Shown piece after piece: positions 42,385-54,479 of a stretch of 64,000 nt of DNA. The position numbers were made by a program, and so were the translations under genes. How positions within the stretch are numbered: position 1 is the stretch's first letter; each line of letters begins with the position of its first letter. This DNA comes from Lunularia cruciata (lineage: Eukaryota; Streptophyta; Marchantiopsida; Lunulariales; Lunulariaceae): assembly GCA_948567375.1 (NCBI GenBank), contig OX419759.1, positions 42,126,593-42,190,592 of the forward strand, written 5' to 3'. The notes under the pieces were generated by a model that was not told the origin of the DNA, searched no databases, and saw nothing but the letters and a program-made list of their open reading frames with translations.

Positions 42385-45300
42385 TGTGACAACCCGACAA
42401 ATATCACTTTTGCGGTAATCGGGTAAGTAAAGTTTGTTCCCGTAGAGATACGATTCAAAAATGTCCAAATACAAAGTCAAAGTAACAATTGCAGTTCTTC
42501 TTGGTTGCATCTTTAATCTCTCAGGTAGAAACCACACCCAGAAGAGAGTAACAAGATTCACAATCTTTGCACAAATTAACATTCCTAAATCACAATACCT
42601 TCAATTCTTTCCAAACAATTTTGATTGTGATGATTCAGGCTCTCTCAAAAACAGCACTTCACTGCAAAATGACTTTGCCTTAGAATTTTGTTCTACCCCT
42701 CCACTGAAAGCACAACTTCCTAGATCAAAATTGCTTCACATCAACACTACGCTGCACTCACAAATGAAGGATACTACCAACATTACAATTCTTCTCAGAT
42801 CTATCAAGGCATTGCTTTGATTGCTTTTTACTCAAGATCAAACACACAAAATGAAGATCAAGGCTACAAAATCCAACATCTAACAAGCACATTGACTTGC
42901 ATTTTGAATTTCTCCACACACTCACAATTACAGACACAGAGTTGATACTCAAAATCAAGCTCAAGCGACGAGCATTGCTTCACAACACTTTGCTTTATCT
43001 ATTCTCAGAAATAATAAGCATTGAACAACATAAGACTGCAAATGCCACTCTTAAATAGTGAAGCAATCAACATTTATCTTCCTAATGTACCTCTTCCTAA
43101 CAACTCTACAAACCTGCAAATCCAAAATGACAATGCACCTCTTCATATCTGCCTCTTCAAATCTCAAAACTGTAACTAATCTGATCCGATGTCTACTTCT
43201 TCCTCGGCTTTCAAACCCAAACCCGAAGTAACTTTACTTCCTATTGCTCTATCCTTGGGTTTCACAACTCCTAATTCCTCTACCAAATCTAACAGTTCTC
43301 TTTCCTGATCTGAAATTTCACAAGTGGGTAATCTATCTAACTCCTTATCTCCTCACCCACTCTTCCCTAATGTCTCCAATGGTAACTCCAAAGACATTTG
43401 CACTCCTACTTCATCTACTTCCGGTTTTGCTCTAACATCCTTCCAAAGTTTTTCTATCTCTAATTTCACTAAGTCTAATCTAATTGTGATATTGTCTTCT
43501 ACTTCCAATATCTTCCTATCTACACGAGTTCTTAGACTGATCACTAAAGCATTCAAGTTTGTGTCCTTTGCATATCTCCTCCTCGTCTCCTACACCAACA
43601 AACTTCAACTCGTGTAGCCTTGTCTCTTTAATACACACACTAGCCTCTGTACTCAACATCACATTCATCCTAATTATGATCTCTTTCAATGGCTCCAATC
43701 TCATTTTCCTCTCTTGTTCTCGATCTGCAAGCCAATCTTCTCGGTACATTGCCAATTCAGCTTCAAACTCGGCCTTTACAGCCTCCTTCTCCTTCTCCTT
43801 TTGTACAATCTTCTCCTCCTGATTGCAAAGTAACTCTCTCAACCTCTCTTCTTCTCTATACCGCATTGTCAACTCTCATTGCCACAACTGCTTCTTCTCT
43901 TCTACATTCTCCATCACCCTATCAAGCTCTTGTTCCTTCTCGGCTACTCTTGCCATAGCATGGATAATCTCTAATCTCAAATCAGCAAACTACTACTTCA
44001 AGATTTCATACTCAGCTACTTGTCTTTCCCTTGCTATGTCACTCTATTCTATGAGTTCCTCTCTATTCCTTGCTTCTCTCTTCAAGTTCTCAATCACTTG
44101 ATTTTGTACTATTTCATCTATTCGTACTACTTCTCTTTCCTCCTCACCTTGGATTATACTCTTCTTCAATTCTGAGTTCTCTTCTTCTAATCGGCCCAAC
44201 ACTTGCAACACAGTCTTCACCTCCAGACACTTTGATTGCATCTCCTTCTTCTTGTGTTCTAACTTCACCAATAAGGGACACACAACCTCCTGCAAGTACT
44301 CCACTCCTTCACTCGTGACTACTTCAACTTGCGGAGTGATCTCCTTCTTCACCTCTTCTTCTCTCAATACTTGCCTTCTTAGCTGCAGCCGTCGGATCAG
44401 AATGGATGCTTCACTTCCCAAACTTGCATTCTCTTCTTCTCTTACCTTGCTTGGCCCTATTTCACACTTCACCTTTTGCTTGGAACGAATCCTCATTGAA
44501 TGGTAACTTTTCTCTCTTCCTGCTTTGGCACTTCATCTTCTAACTTTGCGTTACCTTTCTCCTCTATCTCCATCCAGGCTTCTTCTTCTTCGGGTACCAA
44601 TGTCATCTCTCCTCCATCGTTGCTGTCACTACTTGTGTCTCTACTTTGCCGTGTGAGCTCAGGTTCTTCTTCTCTTTCCAAGTCTTCAAACTTGCACTCG
44701 GCTTTGCCTTCCGATTCTTCCTTCAACGATGCGATTACCACCATACATTTCCTCGGGTTTACCCTTCTGGTCTTCCGATGTCTTATTTTCTTGACGTCTT
44801 CTCCTTCTCCTTGTCAACTCCTCTTCTTTGACTTTGGACTACTCACATCCAACTGCACACTCTTCCCCGTCTGCGCGTAGTACTCATTGCTACTCCTGAT
44901 CTGAAGAATGTATTGTTGTTCCTCCGTGTCAACCTCCTTTCTTAAGTTGGGATGGAAATGCGACACCATTCTGTTGCACTCAATCACATTGAGCAAGTTC
45001 AGCCCCAGATAAAAATGCACTGCAAATGACACAATGTAATGCGGAGGCAATTTATCCCGCAAATTCTACACCATCTCTCGTGTTTGCCCATGAAAGCACT
45101 TAGCCAAATTAATCGGCTCTCTTGCAAACATCTTATGGAAGAACACCGCTTGGTGTTTCATCACATAAGTCATTCTCTTTGGCTTCAAGATTGCCATTAG
45201 AGCACTCATGATCCCTTGCTTGATAGGATCCTTGTAACTCTCTACTTTTTATTCATTCTTCATGCGCTTTGAAGAGAAAGCATCTCTCACCTCCTCTGTT

Positions 45301-46189
45301 TCTTTTGCTACCTCTCTTTTCCCTAAGAACGTGGCACCCTGCTCCGTGTCTGCTTCTCTTCTGAGTACTAACCTCCGATCCAACTCCATCCAACGAGCTG
45401 GATTACCTCCCTTCTCCTCTTCCTCAAGGCCATCGAGACATCTACTCTCAATTATCTCAGTCATGAACCTTGGAAAGCTCACATTCCATTTCCACACCAA
45501 GAATGTGATCCAAAGTCTGCTCAAGACTTCAATTCTTGCGATCACATCTAACCTCCAAATCGCATGATTTCTCACTACAAATTCAAAGTTTTTCTTCCCT
45601 CCTCCCATCTTTCTCTCTTTCTCTCTTCCTCACTGGGCTGGGAACTATTCTTCCTACTGACTCCCGGATGAGCTCTCTTGAATTCTCCTCTACACACCAA
45701 CACTTCTTTGACTCTACTTCTCTTCCCACAATCTCCTGCTAGATGACTTCTTAACGGCGAAGGAAAATTGCATGTCATGGCTTCATCTTTAGCCCAATTT
45801 TTATAGTCGCACCTTCTTTGTCTCTCTTCAATTCAAGTTTCTACCAAGAAATCACACCTCTTGCATGCTCCTATCACTATCAAGTGTCCTTCACGCGTAT
45901 GACCGTCATTTTTTAATGGTCCCTTCTTGAGTTTCTTTCCCCAAAGGAAAGTTGTTACATTGTCCTCGCCTCGGGTTGAACACCCCTTCATACGAAGTCT
46001 CCTTACTTTGGGTTGTTTGTTGATAGGGCAATTCCGATACTTTGCCTTATGACCCAAAGCTACATTACCTCGGGTTTCATCTTGAAGACTCTTTTCTATG
46101 CCTTTTTTGGCCATACAGGCACAATCCGACTTCTCTATACACTTCTTCTTCTCTATTTTGAAAAAAAACAAAAAAATGTGGGTACCACG
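42385..46189 (-). repeat. El4-left 3' LTR (3.8 kb, coding)
   Basis: 3,805 bases. On the minus strand it begins CGTGGTACCCACATT (TG mutated to CG) and ends GGGTTGTCACA. Homologous to 49468-53156 and 56376-60213. It contains a long ORF in the sense direction. Confidence 0.88.
43176..45778 (-). pseudogene. LTR-encoded coiled-coil ORF, El4-left copy
   Basis: A coding region of about 830 codons within the LTR, broken by stops and small indels. N-terminal third: ARIEVLSRLWITFLVWKWNV and MTEIIESRCLDG; middle: LPPHYIVSFAVHFYLGLNLL, followed by an acidic, Ser- and Lys-rich stretch (KSKKRS, DTSSDSNDGGEM); C-terminal half: long heptad-like Glu/Lys/Leu-rich coiled coils (ERLRELLCNQEEKIVQKEK). It ends EEVDIGSD-stop. 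I do not recognise the family; it is neither gag nor pol. A TATA box (45799-45805) lies 20 bases upstream of the ATG. Confidence 0.7.
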
Positions 46190-46204
46190 TACCTCCTCCC
46201 TCAA
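46190..46204 (-). promoter_or_regulatory. El4-left polypurine tract
   Basis: The minus strand reads TTGAGGGAGGAGGTA directly before the LTR start. The right copy has TTGAGGGAGGGGGTA at 49453-49467. Confidence 0.75.
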
Positions 46205-47037
46205 ATGTGAGCATTCCCGTGAACATTGACCTCGGGTGTCTTAGAGACTTCAGAGTCTATGGTCCAATATCTCCGAACTCTCCACCCATTTACTCAAGTG
46301 GCAAAAGGATTGCCTTCGAGGTCTACAAGTTGAATGGACCCGTTTTCATAAAGATGAAGAAAGAGATAAGGCCTCATCCATCTCAAATGCAACTTGCCTC
46401 GGAAAAATATTTGGCTATTGTCATATAACAAAACCAAATCTCCTTTGCATAGAGCTACAGGCTTGATATGCTTATCGTGCTTGAATTTCCTCTGCTCTTG
46501 TACTTCCTTTGTGGTTTGCATTGCATCATCTCTTTTCTCTTCTAACCACATTAGTTGATGGATCTAAAGATCCTGACTTTCTTCCTCCAACAATCGTTCT
46601 TTGCAAAGAATTTGATATATTGGTACTTCAAATTCAACTGGTAGTATGAGATGCAAGCTGTATGTCAAGAAGTATGGAGTTTGTTTGGTTGTAATCTTTT
46701 CTGTTGTTCTATATGCACACAACGTGGATAGTAATTTTGTATCCCAATCATAGGCATAATTGACAGTCACCTTATTCAAAATTTTGCAAAGTAACCCATT
46801 CACCTTTTCTGTTAAGCCATTTGCTTTTGGGTTATAAGGAGTCGTCTTTTGATGTTTAATCTGAAAGGACTTGGTTAATGCCTTTATCACGAAGTTCCAA
46901 AAATGTGTCCCTTTGTCACTGACCAATTCCAGAGGACACCCATTTTGGGAGATGATGTTTTGAAAGAATAATTCTGCCAAAGTTTTGGCATCATCTTTAC
47001 GAGTTGCTTCAGCTTCGACCATCTTGGTTGCATAGTC
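46201..47037 (-). pseudogene. pol: El4-left integrase fragment
   Basis: It starts within the catalytic core (DYATKMVEAEATRKDDAKTL), includes ELVSDKGTHFWNF and KANGLTEKVNGLLCKILN (the second D and the E of DDE), then the C-terminal part WLEEKRDDAMQTTKEVQEQR and GDLVLLYDNSQIFFRGKLHL. The first catalytic Asp and the zinc domain are lost at the 47038 junction. One stop follows NPFAT. The end codon is next to the polypurine tract. Confidence 0.9.
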
Positions 47038-47729
47038 TATAACACCCATTTGTGCATGTGTGTGGTATTGTGATATTTAGCTTGGTATTACATGTACTTA
47101 AGAGATATTATTTATATAGAGATAAAGGATGGTTCTATATTAGTCATGGTTAGCTAAAGTTAGTCAAAGCTAAGATAGAGGGGACCTTACTTTAGAGGAA
47201 GTAGAAAAGATGAGCACCACTATTTTGGATTTTAGTGTGTTGACTTGGTATTATTCCTAGGTGTTTGGCTTTGAGGAAAGAGTTGAGAACTCTTGGGCCC
47301 GCAAGCCTTTTTGTTTTGGATTCTTTTTTAGTCCAAGGATAGCCCCTGTGAAGGAATCCTTGACTTAGTGGTTGGGTCAAGATAAGACCACATGGTTAGG
47401 GGAATATGCCCATATGAATGGATATTCCTTTCTACTTTTTGACTTTACTTGACTTTTAGCCTAGTAACTTAAGTTACTCCAGTAATTAGTAACTTTGGTG
47501 CGTAATTATTTCACAAGTATATAAACAAGGGGTGAGGAAGTACTCAACATCCTTTCATTTGCAACTATCTCTCTCTCATTTAGTTCTCTAGTGAGCAATG
47601 TCTTGAGTCTTGGAGTGTTAACTTTGGAGGAGTATGATGGAGTTGGGGTTCCTTGCCTTCTTAGTCCATGGTGCACTACCATAATAGCCATCAAAGGTTC
47701 ATCCTAAGTGAGAGACAGGCCGGCTCACA
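47038..47729 (+). repeat. Lone El3 LTR at an inversion junction
   Basis: 692 bases, TATAACACCC (TGT mutated to TAT) to CGGCTCACA. It is the only El3 sequence here. Its flanks do not share a target duplication (AGTC before, AACA after) and come from two different El4 copies in opposite orientation. That is what recombination between LTRs of two separate El3 insertions would leave. TATA box at 47518-47525. Confidence 0.9.
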
Positions 47730-47744
47730 AACATGCCATCGGAG

Positions 47745-49456
47745 TCATCTTAAGTTAGAAGGACAAAAAGAAGAAGTACTACCCAGTGTATTATGCCAGC
47801 CCACAACTTTCAGTTTCTGAAAAGAACTATTCCACAATTGAAAGAGAAGCACTCTAGATGGTGTATGCTTGCAAGAAATTTTGACACTACCTGTTGGGAT
47901 ACAAGTTTGTCTTCTATGTTGACCATTACACATTGCAACATTTGGTCAAGAAGGCAGATTTGTTTGGGCAAATTGCAAGATGGATCTTGTTGTTACAAGA
48001 ATTCACATATATTGTACAAGTAAGGAAGGGAGCTTTGCATTCAAATGCGGACTTCCTATCTAGGTTAGAAACTCAAGACCAGGAGTAGGAAATTGACGAT
48101 TGATTCCCTGATGAAGAATTATATCAATTAATAGCAATGCAAAGTACAAGGTATGCAGCCAAATATCATTATCTGCATACTCTCCATTGTCCAGAAGGGC
48201 TGGACCCAGAGCAAAGGGCAGTCTTTCTCAGGAAAATGGGGCCGTATTAGCTAAAACACAACTTTTTATTCAAGATGGGCGAAGACAAAGAACTTTGGCG
48301 ATGCTTGAAGTCATACAAAGTCGGAGGCATAATTGAGTCTTTACACTCCGAAGCATCAGGAGGACACTATGCTCTAAAGAATAATGTAAAGAAGATTCTT
48401 TCCTCGGGGTATTGGTGGCCTACGATGTACAAAGACACGCATGCTCATATCCGAAGCTATGATGCTTGTTAGAGAACGGGGAAGCCGATGGCTACTTCTC
48501 AATGACCTTTGAGACCAATTTTTCCATTGGCCCCATTTGAGCAATGGGGAATTGATTTTGTGGGTCCCATTCAACCACTGACCCAACTCAGAAGGAAGAG
48601 ATACATTTAGGTTTGCACTAACTATGCTACCAAGATGGTCGAAGTTGAAGCAACTCGCAAAGATGATGCCAAAACTGTGGCAGAATTTTTCTTTCAAAAC
48701 ATCATCTCTCGATATGGGTGTCCTCTGGAATTAGTCAGTGACAAAGGGACACATTTTTTGAACTTTGTGATGGAGGCCTTAACCAAGTACTTCCAGATTA
48801 AACATTGGAAGACGACTCCTTATAACCCATAAGCAAATGGCTTAACAGAAAAGGCAAATGGGTTACTTTGCAAAATTTTGAATAAGGTGATTGTCAATCA
48901 TGCCTATGACTGGGATACAAAACTACCAGCCGAGTTGTGGGCATATAAAATGATAGAAAAGATTACAACCAAACAGACTCCATACTTCTTGACATATGGC
49001 TTGCATCCCATACTACCATCTGAATTTGAAGTACCAACATATCGGATTCTTTGCGAAGAACAATTGTTGGAGGAAGAAAGTCAGGATCTTCAGATCCATC
49101 AACTAATGTGGTTAGAAGAGAAAAGAGACAATGCAATGCAAACCACAAAAGAAGTACAAGAGCAAAGGAAAGTCAGGCACGATAAGCATATCAAGCCTAT
49201 GGCTATGTGAGAAGGAGATTTGGTTTTGTTATACGACAATCGCCGAATATTTTTCCCAAGCAAGTTGCATTTGAGATGGATGAGGCCTTATCCTGTTCTT
49301 CATCTTTATGAAAATGAGTCCATTCAACTTGCCAACCTGGAAGGCAATCCTTTTGCCACTTGAGTAAACGGTTGGAGAGTTCGGAGATATTGGACCATAG
49401 ATTTGGAAGTCTCTAAGACACCCGAAGTCTATGTTTGCAAGGATGCTCACATTTGA
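47745..49456 (+). pseudogene. pol: El4-right RNase H (C-terminal) and integrase
   Basis: RNase H remnants: YYPVYYASPQLSVSEKNYST, YVDHYTLQHLVKKADLFGQI and HSNADFLSRLE. Integrase: zinc-domain remnant GGHYALKNNVKKILSSGYWW; core EQWGIDFVGPIQPL, ELVSDKGTHFLNF and ANGLTEKANGLLCK; C-terminal GDLVLLYDNRRIFFPSKLHL. Several stops (after HIRSYDAC-stop, RKRYI-stop, PYNP-stop, PMAM-stop). The integrase part pairs as an inverted repeat with 46201-47037. Confidence 0.9.
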
Positions 49457-49852
49457 GGGAGGGGGTATGTGGTACCCACATTTTTTGTTTTTTTTCAAAA
49501 TGTGGAAGAAGAAGTGTATAGAGAAGTTGGATTGCGCCTTTATGGCTGAAGAAGGCAAAGAAAAGTGTCTTCAAGTTGAAACCCGAGGTAACGTGGCTTT
49601 GGGTCATAAGGCAAAGTACTCGGAATTGCCTTGTCAGCATACAACCCAAAGTAAGGAGTCTTCGTATTGGGGGTGCTCAACCCAAGGCAAGGACAATGTA
49701 ACAACTTTCCTTTGGGGCGAGAGATTCAAGAGAGGACCGTTCAAAAATGGCAGTCATACGCGTGAAGGACACTTGACAGTGACAAGAGCATGCAAGAGGT
49801 GTGATTTCTTGGTAGAAACTTGAATTGAAGAGAGACAAAGAAGGCACAACTC

Positions 49853-49859
49853 TATAAAA
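49853..49859 (+). promoter_or_regulatory. El4 LTR TATA box
   Basis: TATAAAA in CTCTATAAAAATTGGGCTAA, kept in the other two LTRs at 45799-45805 and 59820-59826 (minus strand). The long ORF begins 20 bases downstream, so transcription starts at or just after the first ATG and the ORF falls in R/U5. Confidence 0.65.
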
Positions 49860-49879
49860 ATTGGGCTAAAGACAAAGCA

Positions 49880-52364
49880 ATGACAAGCAATTTTCCCTTG
49901 CCATTAAGAAGTCGTCCTATAGGAGATCATGGGAAGGGAAGTAGAGTCAAAGATGCGTTGGTGTGTAGAGGAGAATTTGAGAGAGCTTATCTGGGAATTA
50001 GTAGAAAGAATAGTCCCCAGCCTAGAGAGGAAGAGAGAAAGATGGGAGGAGGGGAGAAGAACTCCAAATTTGCAATAAGAAATCATGTGATTCAAAGGTT
50101 AGATGTGATCGCAAGAATTGAAGTCTTGAGCAGACTTCAGATCACATTCTTTGCGTGGAACTGGAATGTGAGCTTTCCAAGTTTCATGACTAAGATAATC
50201 GAGAGTAGATGTCTTGATGGCCCTGAGGAAGAGGGGAAGAGAGGTAATCTGACTTGTTGGACGGAGTCGGATTCGAGGTTAGTACTCAAAAGAGAAGCAT
50301 ACAAAGTAGAGAGTTACAAGAATCCTGTCAAGCAAGGAATTGTGAGTGCTCTGATGGCAATCTTGAAGCCGGAGAGAACAACTTATGTGATGAAACACCA
50401 AGCGGTGTTCTTCCATAAGATGTTTGGAGGAGAGCCGATTAACTGGGTAAAGTGTTTTCATGGGCAAACTCGACAGATGGTGTGGAATTTGCGGGATAAA
50501 TCACCTCTGCATTACATTGTGCCGTTTGTAGTGCATTTTTATCTCAGGCTGAACTTGCTCAATGCGGCAGAGCGCAACAGAATGGTGTAGCATTTCCATC
50601 CTGGCTTAAGAAAGGATATTGACGTAGAGGAGTAGCAATACATTCTTCAGATCAGGAGCAGTGATGAGTACTACACGCAAAGAGAGAAGAATGTGCGGTT
50701 GGAAGTGAGTACTCCAAAGTCAAAGAAGAGGAGTCGACAAGGAGAAGGAGAAGACGTTGAGAAAATAAGACCTCGGAAGACTAGAAGAGTAAACCCAAGG
50801 AAAGGTATGGTGGTAATTGCATCATCGAAGGAAGAATCAGAGGGCAAAGTCAAGTGCAAGTCCGAAGACTCAAAAAGAGAAGAAGAACCCAAGCTCAAAC
50901 TGCAGAGTGGAGACACGAGTAATGATAGCGACAATGGAGGAGATGACATTGGTAGCCGAGGAAGAAAAAGCCACGATGGAGATAGAGGAGAAAGGTAACT
51001 CGAAGTTAGAAGACGAAGTGCCAAAGCAAGAAGAAAGTAAAGTTACCATTCAACGAGGAGTTTGTTCCAGGCAAAAGGTGAAGTGTGAAATGGGGCCAAG
51101 TAAGGTTAGAGAAGAGGAGAATGCAAGTTCAGGGAGTGAAGCATCCATTCTTGTATGACTTAGAAGGCGAGTGTCAAGTGAAGAAGAGGTGAAGAAGGAG
51201 ATCACGCCGCAAGTCAAGGTAACTCCAAGTGAAGTAGTGGAGTACCTGTGGGAGGTTGTGTGCCCCTTATTGGTGAAGTTAGAACACAAGAAGAAGGAGA
51301 TGCAATCAAAGTGTCCGGAAGTGAAGACTGTATTGCAAGTGTTAGCACGATTAGAAGAAGAGAACTCGGAATTGAAGAAGAGTATACTCTGAGGTGAGGA
51401 AGAAAGGGAAGTACTACGAGTAGATGCAGTAGTACAAAATCAAGTGATTGAGAATTTGAGGAGAGAAGCAACAAATTGTGAGGAGATGATAGAGCAGAGT
51501 GTCATAGCAAGGGAAAAATAAATTGCTGAATATGAAATCTTGAAGTAGCAGTTTGCTGATTCAAGACTAGAAATTATCCATGCTATGGCAAGAGTAGCGG
51601 AGAAAGAACAAGAGCTCGATAGGGTGATGGAGAGTGTAGAGGAGAAGAAGCAGTTGTGGCAACAAGAGTTGATAGTGCGGTATAGAGAAGAAGAGAGGTT
51701 GAGAGAGTTACTTCATAATCAAGAGGAAAAGATTGTGCAAACTGAGAAGTAGAAGGAGGCTGTGAAAGCCAAGTTTGAAGCTGAGTTGGCAATGTATAGA
51801 GAAGATTGGCTTGCAGATCAAGAACAGGAAAGGAAAATGAGATTGGAGCCATTAAAAGAGATCATGATCAAACTAAATGCGATGCTAAGTACGGAGGCTA
51901 GTGTGGACATCAAAGAGACAAGGCTGCACGAGTTGAAGTTGTTGGTGCAAGAGACAAGGAGGAGACATGCAAAGGACAAAGACTTGAATGCTTTGTTGAT
52001 CAGTTTGAGAACTCATGCATTTTGGAAGATATTGGAAGTAGTAGACAATATCACAATTAGATTAGACTTAGTCAAATTAGAGATAGATAAACTTCAAAAG
52101 GATGTCAGAGCAAAATACAAAGTAGATGAAGTAGGAGTGCAGATGTCTTTGGAGTTACCATTGGAGACATTAGAGAAGCATGGGTCAAGAAATAAGGAGT
52201 AAGATAGATTACCTACTAGTGGAATTTCAGATCAAGAAAGAGAATTGTTAGATTTGGTAGAGGAATTAGGACTTGTGAAACCGGAGGATACAGTAGTAGG
52301 GAGTGAAGTTACTTTGGGTTTGGGTTTGAAAGCTAAGGAAGAAGTAGACATCGGATTGGATTAG
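49880..52364 (+). pseudogene. LTR-encoded coiled-coil ORF, El4-right copy
   Basis: Best-preserved copy: one frame from the ATG at 49880 to about 50960, a single frameshift, then one frame to the stop at 52362-52364, with about ten stops. The N-terminal 236 residues are open (FAIRNHVIQRLDVIARIEVL, LKPERTTYVMKHQAVFFHKM, LRDKSPLHYIVPFVVHFYLR). A basic/acidic linker follows (KSKKRSRQGEGEDVEKIRPR), then long coiled coils (ARLEEENSELKKSI, KFEAELAMYREDWLADQEQE). A second ATG at 50042 (MGGGEKNSKFAIRNH) is shared by all three copies and may be the true start. Function unknown; coiled coils suggest self-assembly or binding to gag (inference). Confidence 0.75.
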
Positions 52365-53156
52365 GAACAGAATTGAGATTTGAAGAGGTAGATATGAAGA
52401 AGTGCATTGTCATTTTGGATCTGCAGGTTTGTAGAGTTGTTAGGAACGGTATTCTTGTTAGAAGTATTGATTGCTTTACTATTAAAGAGTGGCATTTGCA
52501 AGAAATTGTTGTTCAGTGCTCATAATTTTTGGGAATAGATAAAGCAAAGAGTTGTGAAGCAGTGCTTTTTGCTTGAGCTTGATTTCAAGTATCAACTTTG
52601 TGTTTGTGTTTGTGAGTGTGCGGAGAAATTCAAAGTGCAAGTCAATATGCTTGTTGGATGTTGGATTCCACAGCCTTGATCTTTGTTCTGTGTGTTTGAT
52701 CATGAGTGAAGTGCAATTGGAGCAGTGCCTTGACAGATTTGAGAGGAATTTTAGTGTTTGTAGTATTCTGCATTTGTGAGTGCAGCGCAAAGTTGATGTG
52801 AAGCAATTTTGATCAAGGAAGTTGTGCCTTCAGTGGAGGGGTAGAACACAATTGTGAGGTGAAGTTGTTTTGCAGTGAAGTATCATTTTTGTGAGAGCCT
52901 GAATCATCACAATCAAGATTGTTTGGAAAGAATTGAAGGTGTTGTGATTAAGAAGTGTGAATTTGTGACAAGACTGCGAATCACTGCTTGTGACTCTCTT
53001 CTGGGTGTGTTTTCTACCTAAGAGATTAAAGACACAACCAAGAAGAACTGAAATTGTTACTTTGCTTTGTATTTGACCAATTTTGACTAGTATCTTTGCG
53101 AGAACAAACTTTACTTACCCAATTACCGCAAAAGTGATATTTGCCAAGTTGTCACA
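52365..53156 (+). other. El4 LTR 3' noncoding part
   Basis: Between the LTR ORF stop and the LTR end. Conserved with the inverse of 42385-43175 and 56376-57244. No gene seen. It should contain the polyadenylation signal and U5. Confidence 0.5.
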
Positions 53157-54152
53157 CAAACCTCCTTCCTCCAAATCATTTTCACCCAAGGTGGTGTCAT
53201 ATGGGTCTTTGTCTTTGACCTCTACCATGTAGCACTCCAAGTAATTGACTAATTGATCATCTTTGGAGTCATATGAAGCAAAGATGATGAATCTTTGGAT
53301 TCATCTTCATCTTCTAATGAAGTGGTTTCCTTGAGGTGTGGAACCTTCATACAACTCACAATCACTAACTTCTGGTCTTCAGACGAGATGTCCTTGAACC
53401 TCAACTTTTGCTAGTTCCAATCCACAACAACTTGGAAATTGTACAACCAGGGTCTGCCAATCAACAAAGGGTAGTAACCAATTTTGGTAACCAATTTTGG
53501 TTACTAGTTGTAACACAATGTAGTTTAACTTGAAGGGAAAACCTCCAATGATCATAGTAATGTTTGATAGCATGCCCAAAGGCAATCTCCTGGTTTGATC
53601 CGCAAACTTCAGAATTCGGGGTGTTGGCTCAAACGTAGTATACCCTAATCAATGTGTAGTGTCTTTTGGCATGATATTCACACCCAACCCCAAATCAATG
53701 GGTATGGATGTGATCATGCAGTCTGTGATCTCTGCATCCACCTTGAAAGATCCCAAGTCTTCTTGTTCAATATCATAGATTGCTAGCAAGTCCTTCTTGA
53801 TCATCACCCTTACTTTCTTGAGGCCTGAACTTAGCTGCTTCTTGTACAACTTGTTGTCTTCCCGTGATTGCTTGAATGTGATATTTGCATTTGTAGACAC
53901 CAAATCTGCCTCAATATCATAGTGGGGTACTCTTCCCAACTTCACCTTCTTCACCTTTGTCTTTTTGTTTGAAGTCTCTCCTTGTTCAAATTGGACTTTG
54001 GGGCGCTTCAGAATGGTGACTGGAGTACTAGTGGTCTTAACCAAAGGATCTTTGAGTTTACCTACCTTGGCTTGGATCAGATTCTTTACTTTGAACCTGA
54101 TGTCCACCAAAAACATGGGAGGCTTCATGTTTGTATCCTCCTCTAAACTCAT
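53157..54152 (-). pseudogene. El5a protease region
   Basis: It reads LLAIYDIEQEDLGSFKVDAE, then SIPIDLGLGVNIMPKDT, the retropepsin active site in the D-L-G form usual in Athila-like elements, preceded by a Lys-rich linker (KTKVKKVKLGRVP). After a stop it continues with LPLGMLSNITMIIGGFPFKL. It is cut at 53157 by El4-right. The same region in El5b is 62583-63177. Confidence 0.8.
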
Positions 54153-54479
54153 TTCCCAAGTTTGTTGTATTGCTTCTTTGATTTCTTTCTACAAAGCTTT
54201 ACCTTTAGCTATTGCTAGAATCTTTTCCTCCTTTGCAAAGAATAGCTTTTAGGTGCAGTCTCTTTGCCTTTTGCAAAGACAGAGAATTAGTACTTGCCTC
54301 TTTGGGATCATGCTTCTTCTTACCCGTGCATGTCTAAACCTTCAAAATTTTGAGGTCCGGCCATTCACCTTCAAAAGCCGGACTCCCTTCTTGAGGTCTC
54401 TCCTCCTCAAGTGTTATACAATTTACATTGGTATCCCCTTTTGCAAGTAGCATAGCTTGCTCAGCTGGGGTCTATACAT

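Larger units (their letters stand above)
42385..47037 (-). mobile_element. El4-left: 3' half of an El4 element
   Basis: Minus strand. The 3' LTR (42385-46189) is preceded by a polypurine tract (46190-46204) and by integrase (46201-47037). Everything 5' of the integrase core is missing; the break abuts an El3 LTR at 47038. It inserted into El1-A. It is an inverted relative of 48615-53156, giving inverted arms of about 4.6 kb. Confidence 0.88.
47730..53156 (+). mobile_element. El4-right: 3' half of an El4 element
   Basis: Plus strand. RNase H and integrase (47745-49456), polypurine tract (49453-49467), 3' LTR (49468-53156). The 5' half is missing at the 47729 junction. On the right it abuts El5a sequence (CAAACCTCCTTCC, compare 62260 in El5b), so it had inserted into El5a. 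Confidence 0.88.
49468..53156 (+). repeat. El4-right 3' LTR (3.7 kb, coding)
   Basis: 3,689 bases, TGTGGTACCCACATTTT to AGTTGTCACA. It carries a TATA box (TATAAAA, 49853-49859), the long ORF listed next, and about 790 bases of noncoding 3' sequence (52365-53156). Confidence 0.9.

Noticed and set aside
42461-42820. Plus-strand ORFs inside El4-left (also 43559-44500, 45262-45567)
   Set aside because: They are antisense shadows of the minus-strand LTR ORF and noncoding LTR parts; Ser/Leu-rich and not conserved as proteins.
47038-47729. Ordinary solo LTR
   Set aside because: No target duplication, and the flanks are two different El4 copies in opposite orientation.
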